A stretch of 64,000 nucleotides of DNA, from NCBI RefSeq assembly GCF_028737195.1, contig NZ_JAQZAJ010000007.1:224124-288123 (forward strand), written 5' to 3'. A program made the translations under genes and the position numbers. Below are positions 47,003-55,094 of the stretch, piece after piece. The notes beneath the pieces are model-generated. The model searched no databases. It saw only the letters and a list, made by a program, of their open reading frames with translations, and was not told where the DNA came from. Origin of the DNA: Pseudovibrio exalbescens (GTDB lineage Bacteria; Pseudomonadota; Alphaproteobacteria; Rhizobiales; Stappiaceae). The number at the start of each line of letters is the position of its first letter. Positions within the stretch are counted from its first letter, which is position 1.

Positions 47003-47692
47003 TTAAGCAGCCTTTTCTTCAGGCTCACGGAGAACATAACCGCGGCCCCATACTGTTTCGATGTAGTTCTTGCCAGAAGCAGCAGAAGCGAGCTTCTTAC
47101 GCAGCTTACAGATGAACACGTCGATGATCTTCAGCTCAGGCTCGTCCATTCCACCGTATAGATGGTTCAGGAACATTTCCTTGGTCAAGGTGGTGCCCTT
47201 TCTCAAGGAAAGCAACTCAAGCATCTGATACTCTTTACCGGTGAGATGAACGCGCTGACCGTCAACCTCAACAGTTTTGGTGTCCAGATTCACCGTCAAA
47301 TCACCGGTGACAATCACAGACTGAGCATGACCCTTCGAGCGACGTACAATCGCGTGGATTCGGGCGACCAACTCGTCCTTGTGGAACGGTTTGGTCATGT
47401 AATCGTCAGCACCGAAGCCGAGACCACGTACCTTGTCCTCGATACCGGCAAGGCCGGACAGGATCAAAATTGGTGTTTTGACCTTTGACACACGTAGCGT
47501 GCGCAGCACCTCGTATCCGGACATGTCCGGCAGGTTAAGGTCAAGCATAATAATGTCATAATCGTACAGTTTGCCGAGGTCGATGCCTTCCTCGCCAAGA
47601 TCTGTCGTGTAGACGTTGAAGTTTTCAGACTTCAGCATCAGCTCAATGCTTTGGGCTGTAGCGCTGTCGTCTTCGATCAACAATACACGCAT
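47003..47692 (-). CDS. ctrA: Cell cycle response regulator CtrA
   Basis: OmpR-family master regulator of alphaproteobacterial cell cycle and motility, 229 residues. It starts [20 protein letters not shown], with Asp51 in [10 protein letters not shown] as the phosphorylation site that ChpT supplies. The winged-helix domain has [25 protein letters not shown] and [10 protein letters not shown]. The C-terminus ends EEKAA, with hydrophobic-poor Ala tail of the kind recognised by ClpXP in CtrA. Starts at ATG 47692; the frame is open further upstream. It is divergent from fliI, with CtrA half-sites in between. Confidence 0.97.
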   Translation of the reverse strand: MRVLLIEDDSATAQSIELMLKSENFNVYTTDLGEEGIDLGKLYDYDIIMLDLNLPDMSGYEVLRTLRVSKVKTPILILSGLAGIEDKVRGLGFGADDYMTKPFHKDELVARIHAIVRRSKGHAQSVIVTGDLTVNLDTKTVEVDGQRVHLTGKEYQMLELLSLRKGTTLTKEMFLNHLYGGMDEPELKIIDVFICKLRKKLASAASGKNYIETVWGRGYVLREPEEKAA

Positions 47693-47790
47693 GCTAATCC
47701 CCTCGTGTTGCCTTTCCTGGGCAGTCGCGCCGGCCAATAAACGCGAACCGTTGCGAAGGAATACTGGAACCCCGACTCATACCATGAGTT

Positions 47791-47798
47791 ATGGTTAA
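47791..47798 (-). promoter_or_regulatory. CtrA half-site upstream of ctrA
   Basis: TTAACCAT on the reverse strand, about 100 bp before the ctrA start. It matches the known CtrA half-site and would allow autoregulation. Confidence 0.5.
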
Positions 47799-47982
47799 CA
47801 GAACTCGATTCGCGCAGGCAAGCGCTTTGACACCGCCGGTTTCAGTCTTCTGAGGACAACCCCTAAGGATCCATGTGTACACCCTGTAGCCACACACAGT
47901 GTTGTCCACTACTGAGAACCCGCAGAACGCGCGTGACCCCCTACAAAAGGGCTGCCAGCTGCTAAAACTCTCTGCATTAAGA

Positions 47983-47990
47983 TTAACCAT
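47983..47990 (+). promoter_or_regulatory. CtrA half-site upstream of fliI
   Basis: TTAACCAT on the forward strand, 32 bp before the fliI ATG and preceded by ATTAAGA (47976-47982), so it could be part of an imperfect two-half site. The placement fits CtrA control of flagellar genes. Confidence 0.5.
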
Positions 47991-48021
47991 AACCGTAAAC
48001 GATCGGTTACCATCTTCGAAA

Positions 48022-49368
48022 ATGATTAATAGGGAATCAGTCGTGCAATCGCTCTTCACCGAGATAGAACAATGCCTTCCGGTCGAAATTTACGGTACCG
48101 TGGAAGCAGTTAAGGGGTTGCTGGTCGAAGTGGCAGGCCCTGTGCACGAGATGAGTATTGGGGCCAGAGTCCTATTAGAAATCAGGGAGAACGCAACGTC
48201 AGTGCAGGCCGAGGTGGTCGGTTTTCGCGACGGAGTTGCGCTCTGTTTGCCCTATGGAGGCGTCGAAGGCATCGGGTTGGGGGCCAAAGCGCGACTCGTT
48301 TCCCGTGAGAGCATCGTCCATCCAAGTCGCACCTGGTTGGGACGGGTTGTTAACGCTTTGGGAGAGCCCATTGATGGTAAAGGACCATTGCAATTTGGGA
48401 GCACCCCCATGTCGTTAAGACAATCTCCCCCTGCGGCAGCTGAAAGAAGGCGGGTGGGTGGCCCCCTTGATGTGGGCGTGCGAGCACTCAACACCTTCAT
48501 TACGTGTTGCGAAGGACAACGTATTGGCATCTTTGCCGGCTCTGGCGTCGGCAAGTCGGTGCTCATGTCCATGCTGGCGCGAAATGCTTCTGCCGATGTC
48601 TCTGTCATAGGCCTGATTGGTGAGCGTGGCCGAGAGGTTCAGGAGTTCATCGAGGATGATCTGGGAGAAGAGGGGCTGGCGCGATCCGTTGTTGTGGTGG
48701 CCACCTCTGACGAGAGCGTGTTGATGCGCCGTGCGGCGGCCTATCTTACAATGACGCTCTCTGAGTATTTCCGAGATCAGGGCTCCAATGTTCTATGCAT
48801 GATGGATTCCATCACCCGCTTTGCCATGGCTCAGCGCGAGATTGGTCTTTTTACTGGCGAGCCGCCCACCTCAAAGGGGTACACGCCGACCGTGTTCACG
48901 GAACTGCCGAAGCTTTTGGAGCGCGCTGGTCCGGGCCGGGTTGGCACGGGCTCCATCACCGGGCTTTTCACAGTGCTGGTTGAAGGCGATAATCACAATG
49001 AGCCGGTGGCTGATACGGTGCGCGGCATTCTGGACGGTCACATTGTAATGGAGCGTGCCATTGCCGAGCGAGGCCGATATCCGGCAATCAACGTCCTGAA
49101 ATCCGTGTCGCGCATGATGCCACGCTGTGTGCCGGAGGAGATGCGCCCAATCCTGCGAAAAGCGAAAGCTCTGATGGCTACATATAATGACATGGAAGAA
49201 CTCATCAGACTCGGCGCCTATCAGAAGGGCAGCGATTCGGATGTGGACGAGGCAATCCTCAGGAATTCACAGATTGAGGCCTTTTTGGGACAAGAAAAAC
49301 ACGAAAAAACGAGTTTGAGTGCCGGTTATGAGCAGCTTGCTCACCTTTTGGAAATGACTCCTGCGTAA
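48022..49368 (+). CDS. fliI: Flagellum-specific ATPase FliI
   Basis: ATPase of the flagellar type III export apparatus, 448 residues. Walker A is [14 protein letters not shown], Walker B is [20 protein letters not shown], and the family block [25 protein letters not shown] is present. The ATG at 48022 has no clear ribosome site. The in-frame GTG at 48043 has AGGGA 7 nt upstream and may be the real start (441 residues). fliJ follows after 28 bp. Confidence 0.95.
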   Translation: MINRESVVQSLFTEIEQCLPVEIYGTVEAVKGLLVEVAGPVHEMSIGARVLLEIRENATSVQAEVVGFRDGVALCLPYGGVEGIGLGAKARLVSRESIVHPSRTWLGRVVNALGEPIDGKGPLQFGSTPMSLRQSPPAAAERRRVGGPLDVGVRALNTFITCCEGQRIGIFAGSGVGKSVLMSMLARNASADVSVIGLIGERGREVQEFIEDDLGEEGLARSVVVVATSDESVLMRRAAAYLTMTLSEYFRDQGSNVLCMMDSITRFAMAQREIGLFTGEPPTSKGYTPTVFTELPKLLERAGPGRVGTGSITGLFTVLVEGDNHNEPVADTVRGILDGHIVMERAIAERGRYPAINVLKSVSRMMPRCVPEEMRPILRKAKALMATYNDMEELIRLGAYQKGSDSDVDEAILRNSQIEAFLGQEKHEKTSLSAGYEQLAHLLEMTPA

Positions 49369-49396
49369 ATTCCATCGGGTTAAGGGAGTATTGCGT

Positions 49397-49804
49397 ATGA
49401 AAAACCGTCAGGGCCTTATCAAGCTTAAGCGGTTCCATGTTGACGAAAAACGTCGACAGGTAACCCAAATTGAAACGATGCTTGCCGATTTTGATCGGAT
49501 GGCAGAAGAGCTGGATACCCAGATCAGCAGTGAACAGCAGCGCGTTGGAATCGACGATGTTGCTCACTTTGCCTATCCAACCTTCGCCCGTGCCGCCGCT
49601 CAGCGCCGCGATAACATCATGAACTCGGCCAACGAGCTGAAGGAACAGCTTTCCAAGGCACAGGACGAGCTCAAGGATGCCATCGCCGAGCTGAAGAAGG
49701 TTGAGCTGATGCAGGAGCGCGAGCTCAAGCGCGAACGCGACGCCTTGGAAGCGATCGAGCAGGACAACATGGACGAGATCGCCGGGCGTTTTGCGTCTCG
49801 CTGA
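49397..49804 (+). CDS. fliJ: Flagellar export chaperone FliJ
   Basis: Soluble coiled-coil component of the flagellar export ATPase, 135 residues. The sequence is nearly all heptad-like (FHVDEKRRQVTQIETMLADF, then ELKEQLSKAQDELKDAIAEL). Divergent in sequence from enteric FliJ, but position after fliI and length support it. Starts at ATG 49397 with AAGGGAG upstream. A 9-bp inverted repeat lies at 49835-49855, after the stop. Confidence 0.85.
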   Translation: MKNRQGLIKLKRFHVDEKRRQVTQIETMLADFDRMAEELDTQISSEQQRVGIDDVAHFAYPTFARAAAQRRDNIMNSANELKEQLSKAQDELKDAIAELKKVELMQERELKRERDALEAIEQDNMDEIAGRFASR

Positions 49805-49833
49805 TTCGGTTCAACCTCTGCACTTCCTTGCAG

Positions 49834-49856
49834 CCAACCTCTGCGGAGGTTGGCCT
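49834..49856 (+). repeat. Inverted repeat after fliJ
   Basis: GCCAACCTC-tgc-GGAGGTTGGC, close to a perfect 9-bp stem, 30 bp after fliJ. There is no T tract directly after it, so termination is uncertain. Confidence 0.5.
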
Positions 49857-49982
49857 GACAGACGAGATTGCTCCTTTTAGACCTTATTGCTGGCACGTTG
49901 ATGCTGCGGGATGCCCTTGCGTGACCCGCATCGCTTCTCTACACCCGGTTGTACCCATGTCTCTTCCGGGGAAGATAACGTG

Positions 49983-50429
49983 ATGCTCGCAGTTCTCGGC
50001 CTTTTGCTGCCGGTCATGTCCTTCAGCTTTGCGCTCGGCCTAACGTTGCCGTTGTTGCGCATGGAGCGACTTTATTTCTTGCAGGATACGCCCTCTCTTC
50101 TGGAGGTCATTACCGGCCTTTTTGCCGAGGGAGATCAGGCCTTGGCTCTTGTGATCTTCCTGTTCTCTGTCCTGCTTCCCGGATTGAAGATTGTTGTGTT
50201 GCATCTGGCCTGCCTGCAGCGCCGAGCCGGGTGGGCGCTCAAGGCGCTCTCAACGCTCGGCAAGTGGTCCATGATGGATGTCATGCTGGTTGCCCTCGTG
50301 ATTTTTGCCGCCAAAACCAGTGGTCTTGCAACAGCCAGCGGGTTGCCGGGGCTGTGGTTTTATGGTGCCGCGGCGCTTCTTTCTGCCGTTTCAGCGCCTT
50401 TGTGTTTGCGGGCGGTGCGCACCTCATGA
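49983..50429 (+). CDS. Paraquat-inducible protein A-like membrane protein
   Basis: Inner-membrane protein of 148 residues with about four hydrophobic helices, one PqiA module: FALGLTLPLLRMERLYFLQD, GDQALALVIFLFSVLLPGLKIV, LGKWSMMDVMLVALVIF. PqiA in E. coli has two such modules and zinc-ribbon motifs and works in lipid transport with PqiB; here only one module is present and the cysteine motifs are missing. No pqiB-like gene is adjacent. Starts at ATG 49983, just after a GTG; GGGGAAG precedes. Confidence 0.75.
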   Translation: MLAVLGLLLPVMSFSFALGLTLPLLRMERLYFLQDTPSLLEVITGLFAEGDQALALVIFLFSVLLPGLKIVVLHLACLQRRAGWALKALSTLGKWSMMDVMLVALVIFAAKTSGLATASGLPGLWFYGAAALLSAVSAPLCLRAVRTS

Positions 50430-50532
50430 CGTCCTTTGCGGGCTTGTGTTTCCGGCAATGCGATCTGCACAAATTGTCCTGCAAGTTTCATTCGGCACTG
50501 GCCTTTTGCAGTGCATCCTGTTAAACGGACAA

Positions 50533-50542
50533 TGATATATCA
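50533..50542. promoter_or_regulatory. TGATATATCA palindrome upstream of the aldehyde dehydrogenase
   Basis: A perfect 10-bp palindrome 66 bp before the start. The same sequence, extended by a C in TGATATATCAC, occurs before the hydroxyproline operon at 58957. Probably an operator for a shared regulator. Confidence 0.6.
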
Positions 50543-50608
50543 CAGGTGGGCATCGATGGGCTACAGTCCGCCTGATGACCAAAAACACGGGACGAGGAGT
50601 GCGGCACA

Positions 50609-52171
50609 ATGCTAAGCGGGCGACATCTCATTAACGGCGAAGCGGTTGAGAACAAGGAGCGGTTTGCCGCCATGGAAGCGGCAACGGGCCTTGCCACGGA
50701 TCGGCTTTATTGTGAGGCCAGCCAGGCGGATGTCGAGGCAGCTGTGATCGCAGCTGAAGCTGCGTTTCCAGCTTACGCGGCGACCAAGGCTGCGCAGCGG
50801 GCTGCTTTCCTGCGCACCATTGCCGATGAAATTGAGGCTCGGGGCGAGGCAATCACCAAGATCGCCATGATTGAATCTGCGCTTCCTGAAGCGCGCCTGA
50901 ACGGGGAGCGAGGCCGCACAACTGGCCAGCTCCGCTTCTTTGCCGACTACATTGAAAAAGGTGAATGTTTCGACCTTCGGGTCGATCCCGCATTGCCAGA
51001 CCGGGCACCAATGCCCCGTCCGGATCTGCGTTTGATCAACCGCCCCATTGGACCCGTCGCCGTGTTTGGTGCCTCGAACTTCCCATTGGCGTTCTCTACT
51101 GCGGGCGGAGACACAGCATCTGCGCTGGCAGCGGGTTGTCCTGTGGTCGTGAAAGGCCATCCGGCGCATCCTGGAACCTCTGAGCTCGTTGCTGAGGCGA
51201 TCTTGGCCGCGATGGAGAGCTGCCGTATGCCGTTGGGCACGTTTGGTCTCATTCAAGGCGCGGGACATCAAAGCGGCGCGGCACTGGTCGCCCATCCTCT
51301 CATCAAGGCGGTCGGGTTCACTGGGTCGCTGCGGGGCGGGCGGGCCTTGTTTGATATCGCCGTGTCACGTCCTGAGCCGATCCCGTTTTATGGGGAGTTG
51401 GGTTCCGTGAACCCTGTCTTTCTGTTTCCAGAAGCGCTTACGGCACGTGGAGAGGAAATGGCCAAGGGCTGGGCGGCATCGCTCACCATGGGTGTTGGTC
51501 AGTTCTGCACAAATCCGGGCGTTGTTGTCGGCGTTGAGGGAGAGGCTCTTTCCACTTTCGTCAACGTGGCGACAGAGGCGCTGGGCGCAGTAGGGCCGCA
51601 GCCCATGCTCACTGGCGGTATCGCGCAAGCATATGATGGTGAGGTCAACCGCCGAGCCGGGGCGTCGGATGTGATTGCCCTGCTGCCGCCAAAACCAAGC
51701 GAAGGCTGCGCGGTGTCGCCTGCGGTCTTCAGTGTGGCTGCCGACCAATGGCTTTCCGATGAGAGCTTACAGCAGGAGGTTTTCGGCCCTGCTGCTGTGG
51801 TGGTGCGGTGTAAGGATGTCGCAGAAATGTTGGCCGTTGCGGGGGCGCTGGAAGGGCAGCTTACCGCCACCTTGATGGTCGACAGCGGAGATCTTGGTGC
51901 CGCACGCCCATTTGTGCCAGTGCTTGAGCGCAAGGCTGGGCGTTTGTTGTGTAACGGTTTCTCGACAGGCGTTGAGGTTTCTCATGCCATGATGCATGGC
52001 GGTCGGTATCCGGCTTCCACCGATGTGCGCAGCACCTCTGTGGGGTCCAAGGCAATCGAGCGCTTCTTGCGCCCCGTCAGCTATCAGAACTTCCCAGAAG
52101 CCTTGCAGCCTGATGAAATCCGCGATGGCAGTGGTCTGCCACGCCTGCAGGACGGGTCCAGACAGCTTTGA
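50609..52171 (+). CDS. Alpha-ketoglutaric semialdehyde dehydrogenase
   Basis: NAD(P)-dependent aldehyde dehydrogenase of 520 residues. The catalytic cysteine is Cys300 in VGQFCTNPG and the general base is Glu263 in FYGELGSVNP. The GPVAVFGASNFPLAFS block and the long length point to the alpha-ketoglutaric semialdehyde dehydrogenase group (final step of hydroxyproline and pentose/hexarate pathways). The hydroxyproline genes at 58988-62183 make its substrate, and the shared palindrome supports the pairing. A GAGGAG site is 10 nt before the ATG. Confidence 0.88.
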   Translation: MLSGRHLINGEAVENKERFAAMEAATGLATDRLYCEASQADVEAAVIAAEAAFPAYAATKAAQRAAFLRTIADEIEARGEAITKIAMIESALPEARLNGERGRTTGQLRFFADYIEKGECFDLRVDPALPDRAPMPRPDLRLINRPIGPVAVFGASNFPLAFSTAGGDTASALAAGCPVVVKGHPAHPGTSELVAEAILAAMESCRMPLGTFGLIQGAGHQSGAALVAHPLIKAVGFTGSLRGGRALFDIAVSRPEPIPFYGELGSVNPVFLFPEALTARGEEMAKGWAASLTMGVGQFCTNPGVVVGVEGEALSTFVNVATEALGAVGPQPMLTGGIAQAYDGEVNRRAGASDVIALLPPKPSEGCAVSPAVFSVAADQWLSDESLQQEVFGPAAVVVRCKDVAEMLAVAGALEGQLTATLMVDSGDLGAARPFVPVLERKAGRLLCNGFSTGVEVSHAMMHGGRYPASTDVRSTSVGSKAIERFLRPVSYQNFPEALQPDEIRDGSGLPRLQDGSRQL

Positions 52172-52248
52172 TCCGGAGGTTTTTCGCGTTGCGTTCCCCG
52201 GTTTCTTAGGGGCTGCGCTCCAGAATGTGCGGTATTAAAGAAAGAACA

Positions 52249-52278
52249 GCGGCGGCTTCATAATGGAGCCGCCTTTTT
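52249..52278 (+). terminator. Terminator after the aldehyde dehydrogenase
   Basis: GGCGGCT-tcataatgg-AGCCGCC stem followed by TTTTTG. Monocistronic unit. Confidence 0.9.
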
Positions 52279-52368
52279 GATTTCTTTACAAGAAATCCAA
52301 TATCTGCCACTCAGTGGAAACGAGTATCTGGGCGGCCCGGCCGCCTAACATGAACAGAGGTCCCTCCG

Positions 52369-54843
52369 TTGTTCGCAGTCCGCACCTTTCTAAGTCTCCT
52401 CGCAGTCCTGTTTGTTGTAGCTGGCCCAGTCAGTGCCCAGCAAACGCCCGCTTCGACAGATCCTGTAACCGAGCAACAGGCCGTACCTGCTGATGATGGG
52501 GCGGCCGTTGAGGCGCTCATCAAGGTGCTGCAAGACCCGGCGCAGCGAGACTCGCTGATCAAGTTTCTTGAGCAGAATGCCGGCACAGGTGAGGCGACAG
52601 GGCAAGGGACCGCACCAGCCACCGACGGCACCAATGCCCAACCCGCAACTGGTGCGCGGGCGGCGTCAGGCACCAACGGAACGGCGGATGCCGCCGCTGA
52701 CGCTGGCACACCGGCGGCGGATGCGGAAGGCAGCACACCGAGTGAGAACGTGGGGCAGGTCACCACATCTCTGGTCGCGGCTGTCGGGGAATCTGTGCGC
52801 AAGTTCGGCGCAGAGCTGTGGGACATTCTCTTGCGCATCTGGTCCGGTCTTTCCGGGTATGAGCGAATTGTCGAGAACCCCAGAGATGTGGACCCGGATC
52901 GCTTTGTTGATGGATTCCTCGGCTTGCTGAGCGTTCTGGTGCCGGGTTACGTGGCGCTCATGATCATGCGGCGCGGCAGTCTGCGCCTTTTTTCAAGTAT
53001 TCAAAAACGCTATGCCGCCGGCAACTGGTTTCACCGCAGCGGCTATCTGTTGTTCTCAACCGGTATCGAGGTGGTGAGTGTGTTCATCGCCTCAGGGCTG
53101 GCGTACTTCGTGTCTATAGCGATCACGCCCAACACGGACCCTTTCGTGTTCAACCGCGTTGAAGCGCTGACCCTCAACGCTTTCTTCCTGGTTGAAATGT
53201 CCCGTGTGGCGCTGCGTTTCGTGTTCGCACCGCATCGCCCCAAGTTCCGCGTGCTGCCGTTTTCCGATAGTGAGGCGCGCTATTGGTCCCGCAAGCTGGC
53301 CTATGTGCTGATTGGCTTTGGCTATGGCGTTTCGGTATTTGTGCCGCTGGTGATGCTGAACTGGTCCTACAGTCTGGGAACCAGCATCCGGCTTACCGTG
53401 GTGCTGCTCTCGGTGATCTATCTCGCGGTCATCATCATTCGGTCTCGCGCGCGCGTGCAGGCAGAGATTGAGGACTTCACCGAAGCGCGGATTACCTCTG
53501 AAATTGCCCGCTCGCTCATGGTGCTGCTGTCCTACACTTGGCACATCCTTGCCTTGCTTTACATCTGGGCGATCTTTCTCGTTTGGCTCAGCCGCCCCTA
53601 TCAGGCGACGCAGGAGATCTTCTACGCCAGCGCTTACACCCTCACCATTTTGATCCTTGCCACGTTCGCCACAGTAGGTGTTTCAAAGAGCATTCGCCGT
53701 GGGGTGAACTTATCGCCGCGTCTTGCACGCAAGTTGCCCACCATGGAATCGCGGCTCAACGCGTCTGTACCGGCCTTGCTCTCCATCCTTCGGGTGGCGA
53801 TTGTGGGTGGTGCCCTCCTCGGCATACTAGAGGTCTGGGGTATCGGGGCGTTCTGGTCCTGGATCTTGTCTGGCGAAGGCAGCGAGTTTGGCAGCCGCGT
53901 TACGTCTGCAGTGATCGTCCTTCTGGTCGGCTTCCTGATTTGGGTCATCGCCATGTCGTGGATTGATCTGCGCCTTACTGATGCCGGCGGCCCCATGATT
54001 ACGTCGCGGCGGCGTACGCTCTTCAAGTTGTTTTCCAATGCGCTGACCATCTTGCTGGTGGTCATGTTCGTGCTGCTTGCCATGTCAGAGCTGGGTGTCA
54101 ACATCGGACCGCTCATTGCGGGTGCCGGTGTGTTCGGTCTGGCTGTGTCTTTCGGTTCGCAAAAGCTGGTGCAGGATGTGATCAACGGGGCCTTCATTCA
54201 GGTGGAAAATGCCATGAACGAAGGTGACTACGTAACCGTTGGCGGGGTGTCCGGCACGGTAGAGCGTCTCACCATTCGCTCTGTACGTCTACGAGACTTG
54301 GAAGGCATCACTCACACCATCCCGTTCTCTGCGGTGGATACAGTCTCCAACGCCACACGCGATTACAGCTACGCCCTTGCGGTGGTGGGTGTCAGCTACG
54401 ATACGGACATCAATCTGGCCAAAGAGGCCATGCATGATGCCTTCAAGAAACTGCGGGATACGCCAAACGGCGCGGTTATTCTGGAAGATCTGGACATGCA
54501 GGGCGTTATCGCTTTTGGTGCCTCTTCCGTGGACATTCGGGCCCGCATAAAGACGCTCCCGGGCAGTCAGTGGGCCATCGGGCGTGCCTACAACGAGCAC
54601 ATCAAACGGGTCTTTGATGAGCGCGGCATTGAGATTCCATTCCCTCAGGTCACCTACCACTATGCCGAGGATGCGGAAAAGAAGGATAAGCCAAAGCCTC
54701 TGCCTGCTACCGGCAAAAAGGAGAGTGCGCCCAAAGCTGCTGCCGCCAAGGACGCACCGATCAAGACCGGAAAGCCACGCGTTCCCAACGAGGCGCTGCC
54801 AACCGAGGTTGATGCCGATGCGGATGGGGATGGATCACGGTAA
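52369..54843 (+). CDS. Large mechanosensitive channel of the MscS family
   Basis: Membrane channel that opens under tension, 824 residues. A signal peptide (cleavage near VSAQ) leads into an Ala/Gly/Thr/Asp-rich, low-complexity periplasmic segment of about 120 residues, then many membrane helices. The MscS pore helix is LGVNIGPLIAGAGVFGLAVSFGSQKLVQDVI, and the beta domain starts with GDYVTVGGVSGTVE. The C-terminal tail is charged (Lys/Ala/Asp-rich). Translation appears to start at TTG 52369 with AGAGG upstream; no in-frame ATG precedes the signal peptide. It resembles the YbiO-type architecture. Confidence 0.9.
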   Translation: MFAVRTFLSLLAVLFVVAGPVSAQQTPASTDPVTEQQAVPADDGAAVEALIKVLQDPAQRDSLIKFLEQNAGTGEATGQGTAPATDGTNAQPATGARAASGTNGTADAAADAGTPAADAEGSTPSENVGQVTTSLVAAVGESVRKFGAELWDILLRIWSGLSGYERIVENPRDVDPDRFVDGFLGLLSVLVPGYVALMIMRRGSLRLFSSIQKRYAAGNWFHRSGYLLFSTGIEVVSVFIASGLAYFVSIAITPNTDPFVFNRVEALTLNAFFLVEMSRVALRFVFAPHRPKFRVLPFSDSEARYWSRKLAYVLIGFGYGVSVFVPLVMLNWSYSLGTSIRLTVVLLSVIYLAVIIIRSRARVQAEIEDFTEARITSEIARSLMVLLSYTWHILALLYIWAIFLVWLSRPYQATQEIFYASAYTLTILILATFATVGVSKSIRRGVNLSPRLARKLPTMESRLNASVPALLSILRVAIVGGALLGILEVWGIGAFWSWILSGEGSEFGSRVTSAVIVLLVGFLIWVIAMSWIDLRLTDAGGPMITSRRRTLFKLFSNALTILLVVMFVLLAMSELGVNIGPLIAGAGVFGLAVSFGSQKLVQDVINGAFIQVENAMNEGDYVTVGGVSGTVERLTIRSVRLRDLEGITHTIPFSAVDTVSNATRDYSYALAVVGVSYDTDINLAKEAMHDAFKKLRDTPNGAVILEDLDMQGVIAFGASSVDIRARIKTLPGSQWAIGRAYNEHIKRVFDERGIEIPFPQVTYHYAEDAEKKDKPKPLPATGKKESAPKAAAAKDAPIKTGKPRVPNEALPTEVDADADGDGSR

Positions 54844-54876
54844 TCCCTCTATACTTTCATCTAGTGAAACAACAGA

Positions 54877-54908
54877 AAGCGGCTCCCTCGAGGGGCCGTT
54901 TTTTGTTT
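54877..54908 (+). terminator. Terminator after the MscS-family gene
   Basis: CGGCTCCC-tcga-GGGGCCG stem followed by TTTTTTG. Confidence 0.85.
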
Positions 54909-54969
54909 TTACGCAGGGGGTTGCTGCCTATTTGGGAGGCAGGCCAGCCTGGTTGTGAGTCATGGTAGA

Positions 54970-55036
54970 TTTCGTTTTGTTTCGTTGACTTTCGCAAAGG
55001 CGCGCTTTATTTCGTAATTAAGCGTAAGAGGTTTCG
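54970..55036. promoter_or_regulatory. Helically phased TTTCG boxes upstream of glpD
   Basis: TTTCG occurs at 54970, 54980, 54990 and 55010, that is, at exact 10-bp steps with one position missing, and again at 55032. The boxes lie 60-125 bp before the glpD start. This is what a cooperative DeoR-family repressor site looks like, and the GlpR-like regulator at 35827 is the obvious candidate. Confidence 0.55.
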
Positions 55037-55094
55037 CGTACTTTGGGTGCGACGAACATAATAAACACGAGGCGACACCGCGCCGGGGGAAACT

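Larger units (their letters stand above)
47693..48021. other. ctrA-fliI divergent regulatory region
   Basis: About 330 bp without a gene, separating ctrA and fliI. It contains CtrA-type half-sites near each gene (47791-47798 and 47983-47990) and AT-rich stretches suitable for promoters. No structured RNA recognised. Confidence 0.6.
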
